Source: Callipepla californica brunnescens (Eukaryota; Chordata; Aves; Galliformes; Odontophoridae). From it: a stretch of 64,000 bases of DNA. The first letter of the stretch is position 1. Each line of letters begins with the position of its first letter. The stretch is taken from the NCBI GenBank assembly GCA_023055505.1, contig JALIRH010000125.1, positions 633,001 to 697,000 of the forward strand, read 5' to 3'. The notes beneath the pieces were generated by a model. That model had not been told where the DNA came from and searched no databases. It saw only the letters and a list, made by a program, of their open reading frames with translations. Below are positions 30,601 through 43,725 of this stretch, in pieces. The position numbers and the translations under genes are program-made.

Positions 30601-32787
30601 TTAGGGTTAGGGTTAGGGTTAAGGTTAGAGTTAGGGTTAGGGTTAGGGTTAGGGTTAGGTAAGGGTTAGGGTTAGGGTAAGAATTAGGATAGGGATTGTG
30701 ATACAGTTAAGGTAAGGGTTAGGAATTAGGGTTAGGGTTAGGGTTAGGTTTAGGTTTAGGTTTAGGGTTAGGGTTAGGGTTAGTGTTAGGGTAGGTTAGG
30801 GTTAGGGTATGGTAGGGTTAGGGTTAGGGTAGGGTAAGGTTTAGCATTAGGTTTAGGGTTAGGGTTAGGGTTAGAGTTAGGTTAGGGCTAGGGTTAGGGT
30901 TAGGGTTAGGGTTAGGGTTAATGTAGTTTAGGGCTAGGGTTAGGGTTAGGGTTAGGATAGGGTTAATGTAGGGTTGGGGTTAGTGCTAGGAATCAATTTG
31001 GAGGAAGGAAAAGGTATAGGAATTGGTTCATTGTTAGCGTTAGTCTTCAGGGTTAGGGTTCGGATTTAGCACTATGTTTCAGGTTCCTTTTAGGTTTAGT
31101 GATAAGGATTAGGGGTACGTTTAGGTATTGTACAATGCTAAGTGTTAGCTTCTGGGTGGGGGTTGGGGTTAGATTAAGGGTGAGGGTTAGGACTAGATTT
31201 AGGATTAGGTTTAGGAATAGGTTTTCTTTGATTGTTAGGGTGAGAGAAAGGTTAGGCCTTGGGTTTGTTTTTGGAATAGTTTTGGGTTTCAGAATAGGAA
31301 TTGGGTTAGTATTTGGAATCTGATTGCTTTAGTATTAGTGTTAGGGTGGGGGTTAGAAGTTAGGTGAGCGTTGTGGTAATCTAATGCTTTGTGTTAGGCT
31401 TAGGGTTGGGCTTTTACTTGAGGTTGGTGTTAGGGTCAGCTTTAGTTTGAAGGTAGATTTAGAGTTTAAATTGTGGTCATGCTTGGGATTAGTTTTAGAG
31501 TTAGGGTAAGATTTAGGTTTCCTTTCAGTGTTAGGCTGTGAGAATTGTAGGCTTTGTGTTTTTGGGTTTGTGTTGGGTTTAGGAATTGGAATAGTGTTTG
31601 GGATAATATTAGCGTTAAGGCTGGGGTTAGAGTTAGGTGATGGCTGTGGTAATCTAATGCTTTGTGTTAGGTTTAGGGTTGGGCTTCCATCTGGGGTTGG
31701 TTTTAAGGTCCCATTTAGATTTCAGGAAGAATTGGAGTTCAATTGAGGTAACGGTTAGGATTAGATTTAGGGTTCTGATAAGGGTTAGGTTAGGGTTAGG
31801 GTTTGGTTCCAAGTTGTTTTTAGGGTTAGGGTTAACGTTAGGTTTCAGGATAGGGTTAGGAATATAGCTAGGTGTTAGGTAAGGTTTAGTCCTGGGGTTT
31901 CAGTTCGGGTTAGGTGAAGCGTTAGTTTTACAGTTAGAAGACATGTTAGGGTTAGGGTTAGGTTTTGGTGTAGATTTAGGTTTAGGGTAAGGGTTAGGGA
32001 TGTAGATGAAGGTTTAGTGGAAGGGGTAGGGTTCTCTTTAGTTTTAGGACCAGGGAAGGGTCCTAAAAGGGCCTTGGCTAAGGGTGAGTTTTAGTATTTG
32101 ATTTAGCGTTGCGTTCAGATCTAGGTTAGTTTGAGTGTCAGGCTGAGAGAAGGGGTAGGCCTTGGGTTTGGTTCTGGCTTAGTGTTAGGTTTAGGAATAG
32201 GAATAGTTTTGGTGTTTGGATTGGGTTTGGGGTTAGTAGTAGGGATTGGATTGGGGTTAGTGTTAGGTGAGATCTGCGGTAATCTGATGCTTTCTTTGAG
32301 GCTTGAGGTTTGAGCTTAAACGTGGTGTTGGTTTTAGGGTAGGATTTAGGGCTAGGGTTTGGTTGAGGGTAGCATTAGGTTTAGGTTTAGGGGAAGGGTT
32401 TTGGTTAGGGTAGAGGTTAGAATTCTGGTTTGGGTTAGGAATAGGGTTCTGGACAAGGTAAGGATTTAGTCCTAGGTTTCCAGTTAGGGTAAGGTGAAGT
32501 GCTGGTGTTCTAGTTAGGAGAAGAGTTAGGTTGAGGTTTCGGGTTAGGTTTTTTTGTCGATTTAGGTTTTAGGTAAGGGGTAGATTTTAGACAACATGAG
32601 CTTTCTGGTCAGAGTAGGGTTAGGCCTTAGAATATGGATAAGATTAGGATAAATGTAGGGTTAGTTTCGGGTTTAGGTTAGTTTGAGTGTTAGGCTGAGA
32701 GAAGGGGAGGGCCTTGGGTTTGGGTTTGGTTTAGGGTTAAGATAAGGTTTAGGAATAGGAGTAGGTTTGGGGTTTGGATTGGGTTTG
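27414..32787 (+). repeat. Macrosatellite copy 2 (5,374 bp)
   Basis: The hinge CCTAGG is at 29,095-29,100. Copy-specific bases include GATCAAGAAATAC in the C arm and CTTCCATCTGGGG and GGATAATATTAGCG in the G arm. It contains a T8 tract in its left neighbour's end region (27,174-27,181) where other copies have seven, an ordinary homopolymer change. Confidence 0.96.
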
Positions 32788-32975
32788 GACTTGATAGTGA
32801 CTCCCCACTGAACCATAACATCAGGGCCCCATAAATATCATCGGAATTGGCAACACAAACGGTTTGATAGTAGCTACCCGATCTTCAGGTCCTCTGATTG
32901 GAATGAACTCAGCACTTTGCTGGCTGTTCCTTGCACCTCCCACCCCAGCTAATGTATGGGATGATTTGTATGATG
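32788..32975 (-). mobile_element. ERV stub in macrosatellite copy 3
   Basis: Same borders as the other stubs. The downstream C arm carries the TAATCACAAATC variant shared with copy 1. Confidence 0.93.
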
Positions 32976-35900
32976 TAACCCAAAACCAAACCCCAGGCCT
33001 ACCCCTTCTCTCACCCTGACACTCGAACCAAACCTCCGCCTAAACCTAACCCTAATATCTAAGCCTAAGCCTAACCCTTCCAATTGCCCTAGCCCTAACA
33101 CTAACCCTTTTCCTATACCTAACCCTGACCTCAACCCTGATCCTAACCTTTCCCTAACCCTAACACCAACCCGTAACATCATTTGAATCCTAATCCTATT
33201 CCAAACCTTAACCCTATCCCAAGGCCTAACCCTACTCTGACCTTTACACTCCAACTAACCCAACCTCGATCAATAAATACAAATGGAATCCTAAACCTAA
33301 ACCTAAACCTAAACCTACTGCTAACACCACAAGTCAGCCTACTTTTCTCCCTAAATCTAATCACAAATCTCAAAAAATCTTTGTCCCTAACCCTAATCAT
33401 AAATCCAGTCCAAACTCTGAAACTTTCCCAAAACCTATGCCTATTCCTAACACTTACTCTTACCCTAAGTCTATCCCTAACACTAACCCTTCTCCCAGAC
33501 ACAACCCTAAAGCCAACACTAATCCTAACCTAATCTTTATCCTAATCCTAAACCTAATCCTAACTCTTACCCTAATTCTAACTCTACCCTAACCCTAACT
33601 CTGACCCTCAAACCAAACCCACATTTAAGCACAACCCTAATCCCGACACCTAGCATCAGATTACCACAACCCTAACGGAACCCTAACCCTAACACTAATG
33701 CTATGACTATCCCAAACCCTAACCCAAGTACTAGACCAAACCATACCCCTATCCCTCACTCTAAAACTAACAACCCTAACTAAACTCTAACCGTAACCCT
33801 ATCCCTAATACTAACACTAATCATCTTTTAAACACCAATGTTATTCCTATTCCTAAACCTTACCCAATCTCCAAATGAAATCCAAGGCCGGTGCCTTCTC
33901 ACACCCTAACGATCAAACCAAACCTACATCTAAACCTAACCCTAAATCCAATCTTTACCCTAAACCATACACTTGCCCTGGCCTTAACACTAACCCTTTC
34001 CCTATACCTAACCCTAACCCTAACCTTAACACTAATTTGAGGCCTATCCCTAGTAGGAACCCAAAACCTAATTGGAATCTGAATCCTGTTCTTAACCTTA
34101 ACCCTAACACGACTTAACTCTACTCTGACCCTAAAAGTCAAATGAACCCTACTCCTTACCCTAAACCTCAATCTAAACCTAAACCTAACCCTAAACCTAA
34201 ACTTCACAAGAACACTCAACCTAATCCTAGCACTAACCTAAACTAAAACTAAAACAACTTTTTTGCTAACCCTAATCCTAAATCTAACCCTAACCCCAAA
34301 ACTCCCCCAAACCTGACCCTAAACCTAATCCACTCCAAAATCCTTACCCTAACCCTAACCCCAAACACCCTAATACTAGAACTAAAGCAATCCTTCACCC
34401 TAACCCTAAAACTAACAATTTAACTTTGACCCTAAAACTCAAATTCACCCTACATACACTTGATGCTACCTAGGTTAGGGTCAGGCTCAATCTGGGTTTT
34501 GTGTTGGGGTCAAAGGGATAGGGTTAGGGTAGAGTTCGAGTTAGGATGAAGGTAATGCTTACAGATATGTTTAGAGAATGGAACAGGGTTAGGGTTAAGG
34601 TTAGGGTAAGGTTGAAGGTTAGGCTCAGGGACAGATTTAGGGTTAGAGTTTGGGTTCCTTTTAGGTTTAGGGATAGGGTTAGGGTACGGTTAGGTATTGT
34701 ACAACGCTAAGTGTTAGCTTCTGGGTAAGGGATAGGGTTAGGGTAAGGGTTAGATTCAGGGTTAGGGTTAGCATTAGCATCAGGGTTAGGGTTATGGTAA
34801 GAGTTAGGATAGGGAATGGGATACAGTTAGGGTAAGGGTTAGGAATAGGGTTAGGGTTACATTAAGGTTAGGGTTAGTGTTTGGATCAGGGGTAGGGTTA
34901 GGAATAAAGTTAGAGTAAGGGCTAGGATTAGGGTTAGGGTTAGGGTAGGGATACGGTTAGGGTAGAGTTAAGGTTAGGGTAGGGTTAGGGTTAGGGTAAG
35001 GGTTAGGGATAGGGTTAGGGTTAGGGTTAGGGTTAGGGTTAGGTTAGGGTTTGGGTTATGGTAAGAGTTAGGATAGGGATTGTGATACGGTTAGGGTAAG
35101 GGTTAGGATTAGGGATAGGGTTTGATTAGGGTAAGGGTTATTGTTTGGATTAGGGTAGGGTTACGAATAAAGTTAGAGTTAGGGCTAGGATTAGGGTTAG
35201 GGTTCGGGATTGGATTAGTGTTAGGGTAAGGAATAAAGTTAGAGTTAGTGTTAGGATTAGGGTTAGGGTAAAGTAGGGTTAGGGGTAGGGTTAGGGTTAC
35301 GGTTAGGGTTAGGGTAGGGTTAGGGTTAGGGTTTGGGTTAGGCTAGGGTTAGGGTAAGGGTAAAGGTTAGGGTTAGGGTTAGGGTTAGGGTTAGGGTTAG
35401 GGTTAGGGTAGGGTTAGGGTTAGGGTTAGGGTTAGGATTAGGGTTAGGGTTAGGGTTAGGGTAGGGTTAGGGTTAGGGTTAGGGTTAAGGTTAAATTTAT
35501 TGTTAGGGTTAGGGTTAGGGTTAGGGTTAGGGTTAGGGTTAGGGCTAGGGTTAGGGTAGGGTTAGGGTTAGGGTTAGGGTTAGGGTTAGGGTTAGGGTTG
35601 GGGTTAGGGTTAGGGTTAGGTAAGGGTTAGGGTTAGGGTATGCTTAGGGTTAGGGTAAAATTAGGGTTAGGGTTAGTGTTAGGGTTAGGGTTAAATTTAT
35701 TGTTAGGTTTAGGGTTAAGGTTAGAGTTAGGGTTAGGGTTGAGGTTAGGGTTAGGGTTAGGGTTAGGGTTAGGGTTAGGGTTAGGGTTAGGGTTAGGGTT
35801 AGGGTTAGGTTAGGGTTAGGGTTAGGGTTAAGGTGAGAGTTAGGGTTAGGGTTAGGGTTAGGGTTAGGTAAGGGTTAGGGTTAGGGTAAGAATTAGGATA

Positions 35901-38162
35901 AGGATTGTGATACAGTTAAGGTAAGGGTTAGGAATTAGAGTTAGGGTTAGGGTTAGGATTAGGGTTAGGGTTAGGTTAGGGTTAGGGTTAGGGTTAAGGT
36001 TAGAGTTAGGGTTAGGGTTAGGGTTAGGGTTAGGTAAGGGTTAGGGTTAGGGTAAGAATTAGGATAGGGATTGTGATACAGTTAAGGTAAGGGTTAGGAA
36101 TTAGGGTTAGGGTTAGGGTTAGGTTTAGGTTTAGGTTTAGGGTTAGGGTTAGGGTTAGTGTTAGGGTAGGTTAGGGTTAGGGTATGGTAGGGTTAGGGTT
36201 AGGGTAGGGTAAGGTTTAGCATTAGGTTTAGGGTTAGGGTTAGGGTTAGAGTTAGGTTAGGGCTAGGGTTAGGGTTAGGGTTAGGGTTAGGGTTAATGTA
36301 GTTTAGGGCTAGGGTTAGGGTTAGGGTTAGGATAGGGTTAATGTAGGGTTGGGGTTAGTGCTAGGAATCAATTTGGAGGAAGGAAAAGGTATAGGAATTG
36401 GTTCATTGTTAGCGTTAGTCTTCAGGGTTAGGGTTCGGATTTAGCACTATGTTTCAGGTTCCTTTTAGGTTTAGTGATAAGGATTAGGGGTACGTTTAGG
36501 TATTGTACAATGCTAAGTGTTAGCTTCTGGGTGGGGGTTGGGGTTAGATTAAGGGTGAGGGTTAGGACTAGATTTAGGATTAGGTTTAGGAATAGGTTTT
36601 CTTTGATTGTTAGGGTGAGAGAAAGGTTAGGCCTTGGGTTTGTTTTTGGAATAGTTTTGGGTTTCAGAATAGGAATTGGGTTAGTATTTGGAATCTGATT
36701 GCTTTAGTATTAGTGTTAGGGTGGGGGTTAGAAGTTAGGTGAGCGTTGTGGTAATCTAATGCTTTGTGTTAGGCTTAGGGTTGGGCTTTTACTTGAGGTT
36801 GGTGTTAGGGTCAGCTTTAGTTTGAAGGTAGATTTAGAGTTTAAATTGTGGTCATGCTTTGGATTAGTTTTAGAGTTAGGGTAAGATTTAGGTTTCCTTT
36901 CAGTGTTAGGCTGTGAGAATTGTAGGCTTTGTGTTTTTGGGTTTGTGTTGGGTTTAGGAATTGGAATAGTGTTTGGGATAGTATTAGCGTTAAGGCTGGG
37001 GTTAGAGTTAGGTGATGGCTGTGGTAATCTAATGCTTTGTGTTAGGTTTAGGGTTGGGCTTCAATCTGGGGTTGGTTTTAAGGTCCCATTTAGATTTCAG
37101 GAAGAATTGGAGTTCAATTGAGGTAACGGTTAGGATTAGATTTAGGGTTCTGATAAGGGTTAGGTTAGGGTTAGGGTTTGGTTCCAAGTTGTTTTTAGGG
37201 TTAGGGTTAACGTTAGGTTTCAGGATAGGGTTAGGAATATAGCTAGGTGTTAGGTAAGGTTTAGTCCTGGGGTTTCAGTTCGGGTTAGGTGAAGCGTTAG
37301 TTTTACAGTTAGAAGACATGTTAGGGTTAGGGTTAGGTTTTGGTGTAGATTTAGGTTTAGGGTAAGGGTTAGGGATGTAGATGAAGGTTTAGTGGAAGGG
37401 GTAGGGTTCTCTTTAGTTTTAGGACCAGGGAAGGGTCCTAAAAGGGCCTTGGCTAAGGGTGAGTTTTAGTATTTGATTTAGCGTTGCGTTCAGGTCTAGG
37501 TTAGTTTGAGTGTCAGGCTGAGAGAAGGGGTAGGCCTTGGGTTTGGTTCTGGCTTAGTGTTAGGTTTAGGAATAGGAATAGTTTTGGTGTTTGGATTGGG
37601 TTTGGGGTTAGTAGTAGGGATTGGATTGGGGTTAGTGTTAGGTGAGATCTGCGGTAATCTGATGCTTTCTTTGAGGCTTGAGGTTTGAGCTTAAACGTGG
37701 TGTTGGTTTTAGGGTAGGATTTAGGGCTAGGGTTTGGTTGAGGGTAGCATTAGGTTTAGGTTTAGGGGAAGGGTTTTGGTTAGGGTAGAGGTTAGAATTC
37801 TGGTTTGGGTTAGGAATAGGGTTCTGGACAAGGTAAGGATTTAGTCCTAGGTTTCCAGTTAGGGTAAGGTGAAGTGCTGGTGTTCTAGTTAGGAGAAGAG
37901 TTAGGTTGAGGTTTCGGGTTAGGTTTTTTTGTCGATTTAGGTTTTAGGTAAGGGGTAGATTTTAGACAACATGAGCTTTCTGGTCAGAGTAGGGTTAGGC
38001 CTTAGAATATGGATAAGATTAGGATAAATGTAGGGTTAGTTTCGGGTTTAGGTTAGTTTGAGTGTTAGGCTGAGAGAAGGGGAGGGCCTTGGGTTTGGGT
38101 TTGGTTTAGGGTTAAGATAAGGTTTAGGAATAGGAGTAGGTTTGGGGTTTGGATTGGGTTTG
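32788..38162 (+). repeat. Macrosatellite copy 3 (5,375 bp)
   Basis: Hinge CCTAGG at 34,469-34,474. Variant bases match copy 1 at three checked sites (GATCAATAAATAC, TAATCACAAATC, CTTCAATCTGGGG) and differ from copy 2. It has CATGCTTTGGATT at about 36,853, shared with copy 4 only. Confidence 0.96.
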
Positions 38163-38350
38163 GACTTGATAGTGACTCCCCACTGAACCATAACATCAGG
38201 GCCCCATAAATATCATCGGAATTGGCAACACAAACGGTTTGATAGTAGCTACCCGATCTTCAGGTCCTCTGATTGGAATGAACTCAGCACTTTGCTGGCT
38301 GTTCCTTGCACCTCCCAACCCAGCTAATGTATGGGATGATTTGTATGATG
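38163..38350 (-). mobile_element. ERV stub in macrosatellite copy 4
   Basis: Differs from the other stubs by one base: CCTCCCAACCC at about 38,311-38,321 where the others read CCTCCCACCCC. Confidence 0.93.
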
Positions 38351-41300
38351 TAACCCAAAACCAAACCCCAGGCCTACCCCTTCTCTCACCCTGACACTCG
38401 AACCAAACCTCCGCCTAAACCTAACCCTAATATCTAAGCCTAAGCCTAACCCTTCCAATTGCCCTAGCCCTAACACTAACCCTTTTCCTATACCTAACCC
38501 TGACCTCAACCCTGATCCTAACCTTTCCCTAACCCTAACACCAACCCGTAACATCATTTGAATCCTAATCCTATTCCAAACCTTAACCCTATCCCAAGGC
38601 CTAACCCTACTCTGACCTTTACACTCCAACTAACCCAACCTCGATCAAGAAATACAAATGGAATCCTAAACCTAAACCTAAACCTAAACCTACTGCTAAG
38701 ACCACAAGTCAGCCTACTTTTCTCCCTAAATCTAATCATAAATCTCAAAAAATCTTTGTCCCTAACCCTAATCATAAATCCAGTCCAAACTCTGAAACTT
38801 TCCCAAAACCTATGCCTATTCCTAACACTTACTCTTACCCTAAGTCTATCCCTAACACTAACCCTTCTCCCAGACACAACCCTAAAGCCAACACTAATCC
38901 TAACCTAATCTTTATCCTAATCCTAAACCTAATCCTAACTCTTACCCTAATTCTAACTCTACCCTAACCCTAACTCTGACCCTCAAACCAAACCCACATT
39001 TAAGCACAACCCTAATCCCGACACCTAGCATCAGATTACCACAACCCTAACGGAACCCTAACCCTAACACTAATGCTATGACTATCCCAAACCCTAACCC
39101 AAGTACTAGACCAAACCATACCCCTATCCCTCACTCTAAAACTAACAACCCTAACTAAACTCTAACCGTAACCCTATCCCTAATACTAACACTAATCATC
39201 TTTTAAACACCAATGTTATTCCTATTCCTAAACCTTACCCAATCTCCAAATGAAATCCAAGGCCGGTGCCTTCTCACACCCTAACGATCAAACCAAACCT
39301 ACATCTAAACCTAACCCTAAATCCAATCTTTACCCTAAACCATACACTTGCCCTGGCCTTAACACTAACCCTTTCCCTATACCTAACCCTAACCCTAACC
39401 TTAACACTAATTTGAGGCCTATCCCTAGTAGGAACCCAAAACCTAATTGGAATCTGAATCCTGTTCTTAACCTTAACCCTAACACGACTTAACTCTACTC
39501 TGACCCTAAAAGTCAAATTAACCCTACTCCTTACCCTAAACCTCAATCTAAACCTAAACCTAACCCTAAACCTAAACTTCACAAGAACACTCAACCTAAT
39601 CCTAGCACTAACCTAAACTAAAACTAAAACAACTTTTTTGCTAACCCTAATCCTAAATCTAACCCTAACCCCAAAACTCCCCCAAACCTGACCCTAAACC
39701 TAATCCACTCCAAAATCCTTACCCTAACCCTAACCCCAAACACCCTAATACTAGAACTAAAGCAATCCTTCACCCTAACCCTAAAACTAACAATTTAACT
39801 TTGACCCTAAAACTCAAATTCACCCTACATACACTTGATGCTACCTAGGTTAGGGTCAGGCTCAATCTGGGTTTTGTGTTGGGGTCAAAGGGATAGGGTT
39901 AGGGTAGAGTTCGAGTTAGGATGAAGGTAATGCTTACAGATATGTTTAGAGAATGGAACAGGGTTAGGGTTAAGGTTAGGGTAAGGTTGAAGGTTAGGCT
40001 CAGGGACAGATTTAGGGTTAGAGTTTGGGTTCCTTTTAGGTTTAGGGATAGGGTTAGGGTACGGTTAGGTATTGTACAACGCTAAGTGTTAGCTTCTGGG
40101 TAAGGGATAGGGTTAGGGTAAGGGTTAGATTCAGGGTTAGGGTTAGCATTAGCATCAGGGTTAGGGTTATGGTAAGAGTTAGGATAGGGAATGGGATACA
40201 GTTAGGGTAAGGGTTAGGAATAGGGTTAGGGTTACATTAAGGTTAGGGTTAGTGTTTGGATCAGGGGTAGGGTTAGGAATAAAGTTAGAGTAAGGGCTAG
40301 GATTAGGGTTAGGGTTAGGGTAGGGATACGGTTAGGGTAGAGTTAAGGTTAGGGTAGGGTTAGGGTTAGGGTAAGGGTTAGGGATAGGGTTAGGGTTAGG
40401 GTTAGGGTTAGGGTTAGGTTAGGGTTTGGGTTATGGTAAGAGTTAGGATAGGGATTGTGATACGGTTAGGGTAAGGGTTAGGAATAGGGATAGGGTTTGA
40501 TTAGGGTAAGGGTTATTGTTTGGATTAGGGGTAGGGTTACGAATAAAGTTAGAGTTAGGGCTAGGATTAGGGTTAGGGTTCGGGATTGGATTAGTGTTAG
40601 GGTAAGGAATAAAGTTAGAGTTAGTGTTAGGATTAGGGTTAGGGTAAAGTAGGGTTAGGGGTAGGGTTAGGGTTAGGGTTAGGGTTAGGGTTACGGTTAG
40701 GGTTAGGGTTTGGGTTAGGCTAGGGTTAGGGTAAGGGTTAGGGTTAGGGTTAGGGTTAGGGTAGGGTTAGGGTTAGGGTAGGGTTAGGGTTAGGGTTAGG
40801 GTTAGGGTTAGGGTTAGGGTTAGGGTTAGGGTGGGTTAGGGTTAGGGTTAGGTTTAAGGTTAAATTTATTGTTAGGGTTAGGGTTAGGGTTAGGGTTAGG
40901 GTTAGGGTTAGGGTTAGGGTTAGGGTTAGGGTAGGGTTAGGGTTAGGGTTAGGGTTAGGGTTAGGTTAGGGTTGGGGTTAGGGTTAGGGTTAGGGTTAGG
41001 GTTAGGGTTAGGGTATGCTTAGGGTTAGGGTAAAATTAGGGTTAGGGTTAGTGTTAGGGTTAGGGTTAAATTTATTGTTAGGTTTAGGGTTAAGGTTAGA
41101 GTTAGGGTTAGGGTTGAGGTTAGGGTTAGGGTTAGGGTTAGGGTTAGGGTTAGGGTTAGGGTTAGGGTTAGGGTTAGGTTAGGGTTAGGGTTAGGGTTAA
41201 GGTGAGAGTTAGGGTTAGGGTTAGGGTTAGGGTTAGGGTTAGGTAAGGGTTAGGGTTAGGGTAAGAATTAGGATAGGGATTGTGATACAGTTAAGGTAAG

Positions 41301-43537
41301 GGTTAGGAATTAGAGTTAGGGTTAGGGTTAGGATTTGGGTTAGGGTTAGGTTAGGGTTAGGGTTAGGGTTAAGGTTAGAGTTAGGGTTAGGGTTAGGGTT
41401 AGGGTTAGGTAAGGGTTAGGGTTAGGGTAAGAATTAGGATAGGGATTGTGATAAAGTTAAGGTAAGGGTTAGGAATTAGGGTTAGGGTTAGGGTTAGGTT
41501 TAGGTTTAGGTTTAGGGTTAGGGTTAGGGTTAGTGTTAGGGTAGGTTAGGGTTAGGGTATGGTAGGGTTAGGGTTAGGGTAGGGTAAGGTTTAGCATTAG
41601 GTTTAGGGTTAGGGTTAGGGTTAGAGTTAGGTTAGGGCTAGGGTTAGGGTTAGGGTTAGGGTTAGGGTTAATGTAGTTTAGGGCTAGGGTTAGGGTTAGG
41701 GTTAGGATAGGGTTAATGTAGGGTTGGGGTTAGTGCTAGGAATCAATTTGGAGGAAGGAAAAGGTATAGGAATTGGTTCATTGTTAGCGTTAGTCTTCAG
41801 GGTTAGGGTTCGGATTTAGCACTATGTTTCAGGTTCCTTTTAGGTTTAGTGATAAGGATTAGGGGTACGTTTAGGTATTGTACAATGCTAAGTGTTAGCT
41901 TCTGGGTGGGGGTTGGGGTTAGATTAAGGGTGAGGGTTAGGACTAGATTTAGGATTAGGTTTAGGAATAGGTTTTCTTTGATTGTTAGGGTGAGAGAAAG
42001 GTTAGGCCTTGGGTTTGTTTTTGGAATAGTTTTGGGTTTCAGAATAGGAATTGGGTTAGTATTTGGAATCTGATTGCTTTAGTATTAGTGTTAGGGTGGG
42101 GGTTAGAAGTTAGGTGAGCGTTGTGGTAATCTAATGCTTTGTGTTAGGCTTAGGGTTGGGCTTTTACTTGAGGTTGGTGTTAGGGTCAGCTTTAGTTTGA
42201 AGGTAGATTTAGAGTTTAAATTGTGGTCATGCTTTGGATTAGTTTTAGAGTTAGGGTAAGATTTAGGTTTCCTTTCAGTGTTAGGCTGTGAGAATTGTAG
42301 GCTTTGTGTTTTTGGGTTTGTGTTGGGTTTAGGAATTGGAATAGTGTTTGGGATAGTATTAGCGTTAAGGCTGGGGTTAGAGTTAGGTGATGGCTGTGGT
42401 AATCTAATGCTTTGTGTTAGGTTTAGGGTTGGGCTTCAATCTGGGGTTGGTTTTAAGGTCCCATTTAGATTTCAGGAAGAATTGGAGTTCAATTGAGGTA
42501 ACGGTTAGGATTAGATTTAGGGTTCTGATAAGGGTTAGGTTAGGGTTAGGGTTTGGTTCCAAGTTGTTTTTAGGGTTAGGGTTAACGTTAGGTTTCAGGA
42601 TAGGGTTAGGAATATAGCTAGGTGTTAGGTAAGGTTTAGTCCTGGGGTTTCAGTTCGGGTTAGGTGAAGCGTTAGTTTTACAGTTAGAAGACATGTTAGG
42701 GTTAGGGTTAGGTTTTGGTGTAGATTTAGGTTTAGGGTAAGGGTTAGGGATGTAGATGAAGGTTTAGTGGAAGGGGTAGGGTTCTCTTTAGTTTTAGGAC
42801 CAGGGAAGGGTCCTAAAAGGGCCTTGGCTAAGGGTGAGTTTTAGTATTTGATTTAGCGTTGCGTTCAGGTCTAGGTTAGTTTGAGTGTCAGGCTGAGAGA
42901 AGGGGTAGGCCTTGGGTTTGGTTCTGGCTTAGTGTTAGGTTTAGGAATAGGAATAGTTTTGGTGTTTGGATTGGGTTTGGGGTTAGTAGTAGGGATTGGA
43001 TTGGGGTTAGTGTTAGGTGAGATCTGCGGTAATCTGATGCTTTCTTTGAGGCTTGAGGTTTGAGCTTAAACGTGGTGTTGGTTTTAGGGTAGGATTTAGG
43101 GCTAGGGTTTGGTTGAGGGTAGCATTAGGTTTAGGTTTAGGGGAAGGGTTTTGGTTAGGGTAGAGGTTAGAATTCTGGTTTGGGTTAGGAATAGGGTTCT
43201 GGACAAGGTAAGGATTTAGTCCTAGGTTTCCAGTTAGGGTAAGGTGAAGTGCTGGTGTTCTAGTTAGGAGAAGAGTTAGGTTGAGGTTTCGGGTTAGGTT
43301 TTTTTGTCGATTTAGGTTTTAGGTAAGGGGTAGATTTTAGACAACATGAGCTTTCTGGTCAGAGTAGGGTTAGGCCTTAGAATATGGATAAGATTAGGAT
43401 AAATGTAGGGTTAGTTTCGGGTTTAGGTTAGTTTGAGTGTTAGGCTGAGAGAAGGGGAGGGCCTTGGGTTTGGGTTTGGTTTAGGGTTAAGATAAGGTTT
43501 AGGAATAGGAGTAGGTTTGGGGTTTGGATTGGGTTTG
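38163..43537 (+). repeat. Macrosatellite copy 4 (5,375 bp)
   Basis: Hinge CCTAGG at 39,844-39,849. The C arm has GTCAAATTAACCC at about 39,511, shared with copy 5, where copies 1-3 have GTCAAATGAACCC. The TTAGGG tract at 40,660-41,010 is rearranged relative to copies 1-3 (different run lengths, missing GGGTAAAGG), although total length is unchanged. Confidence 0.96.
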
Positions 43538-43725
43538 GACTTGATAGTGACTCCCCACTGAACCATAACATCAGGGCCCCATAAATATCATCGGAATTGG
43601 CAACACAAACGGTTTGATAGTAGCTACCCGATCTTCAGGTCCTCTGATTGGAATGAACTCAGCACTTTGCTGGCTGTTCCTTGCACCTCCCACCCCAGCT
43701 AATGTATGGGATGATTTGTATGATG
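43538..43725 (-). mobile_element. ERV stub in macrosatellite copy 5
   Basis: Same as the stubs of copies 1-3. This is the last ERV-derived piece in the window. Confidence 0.93.
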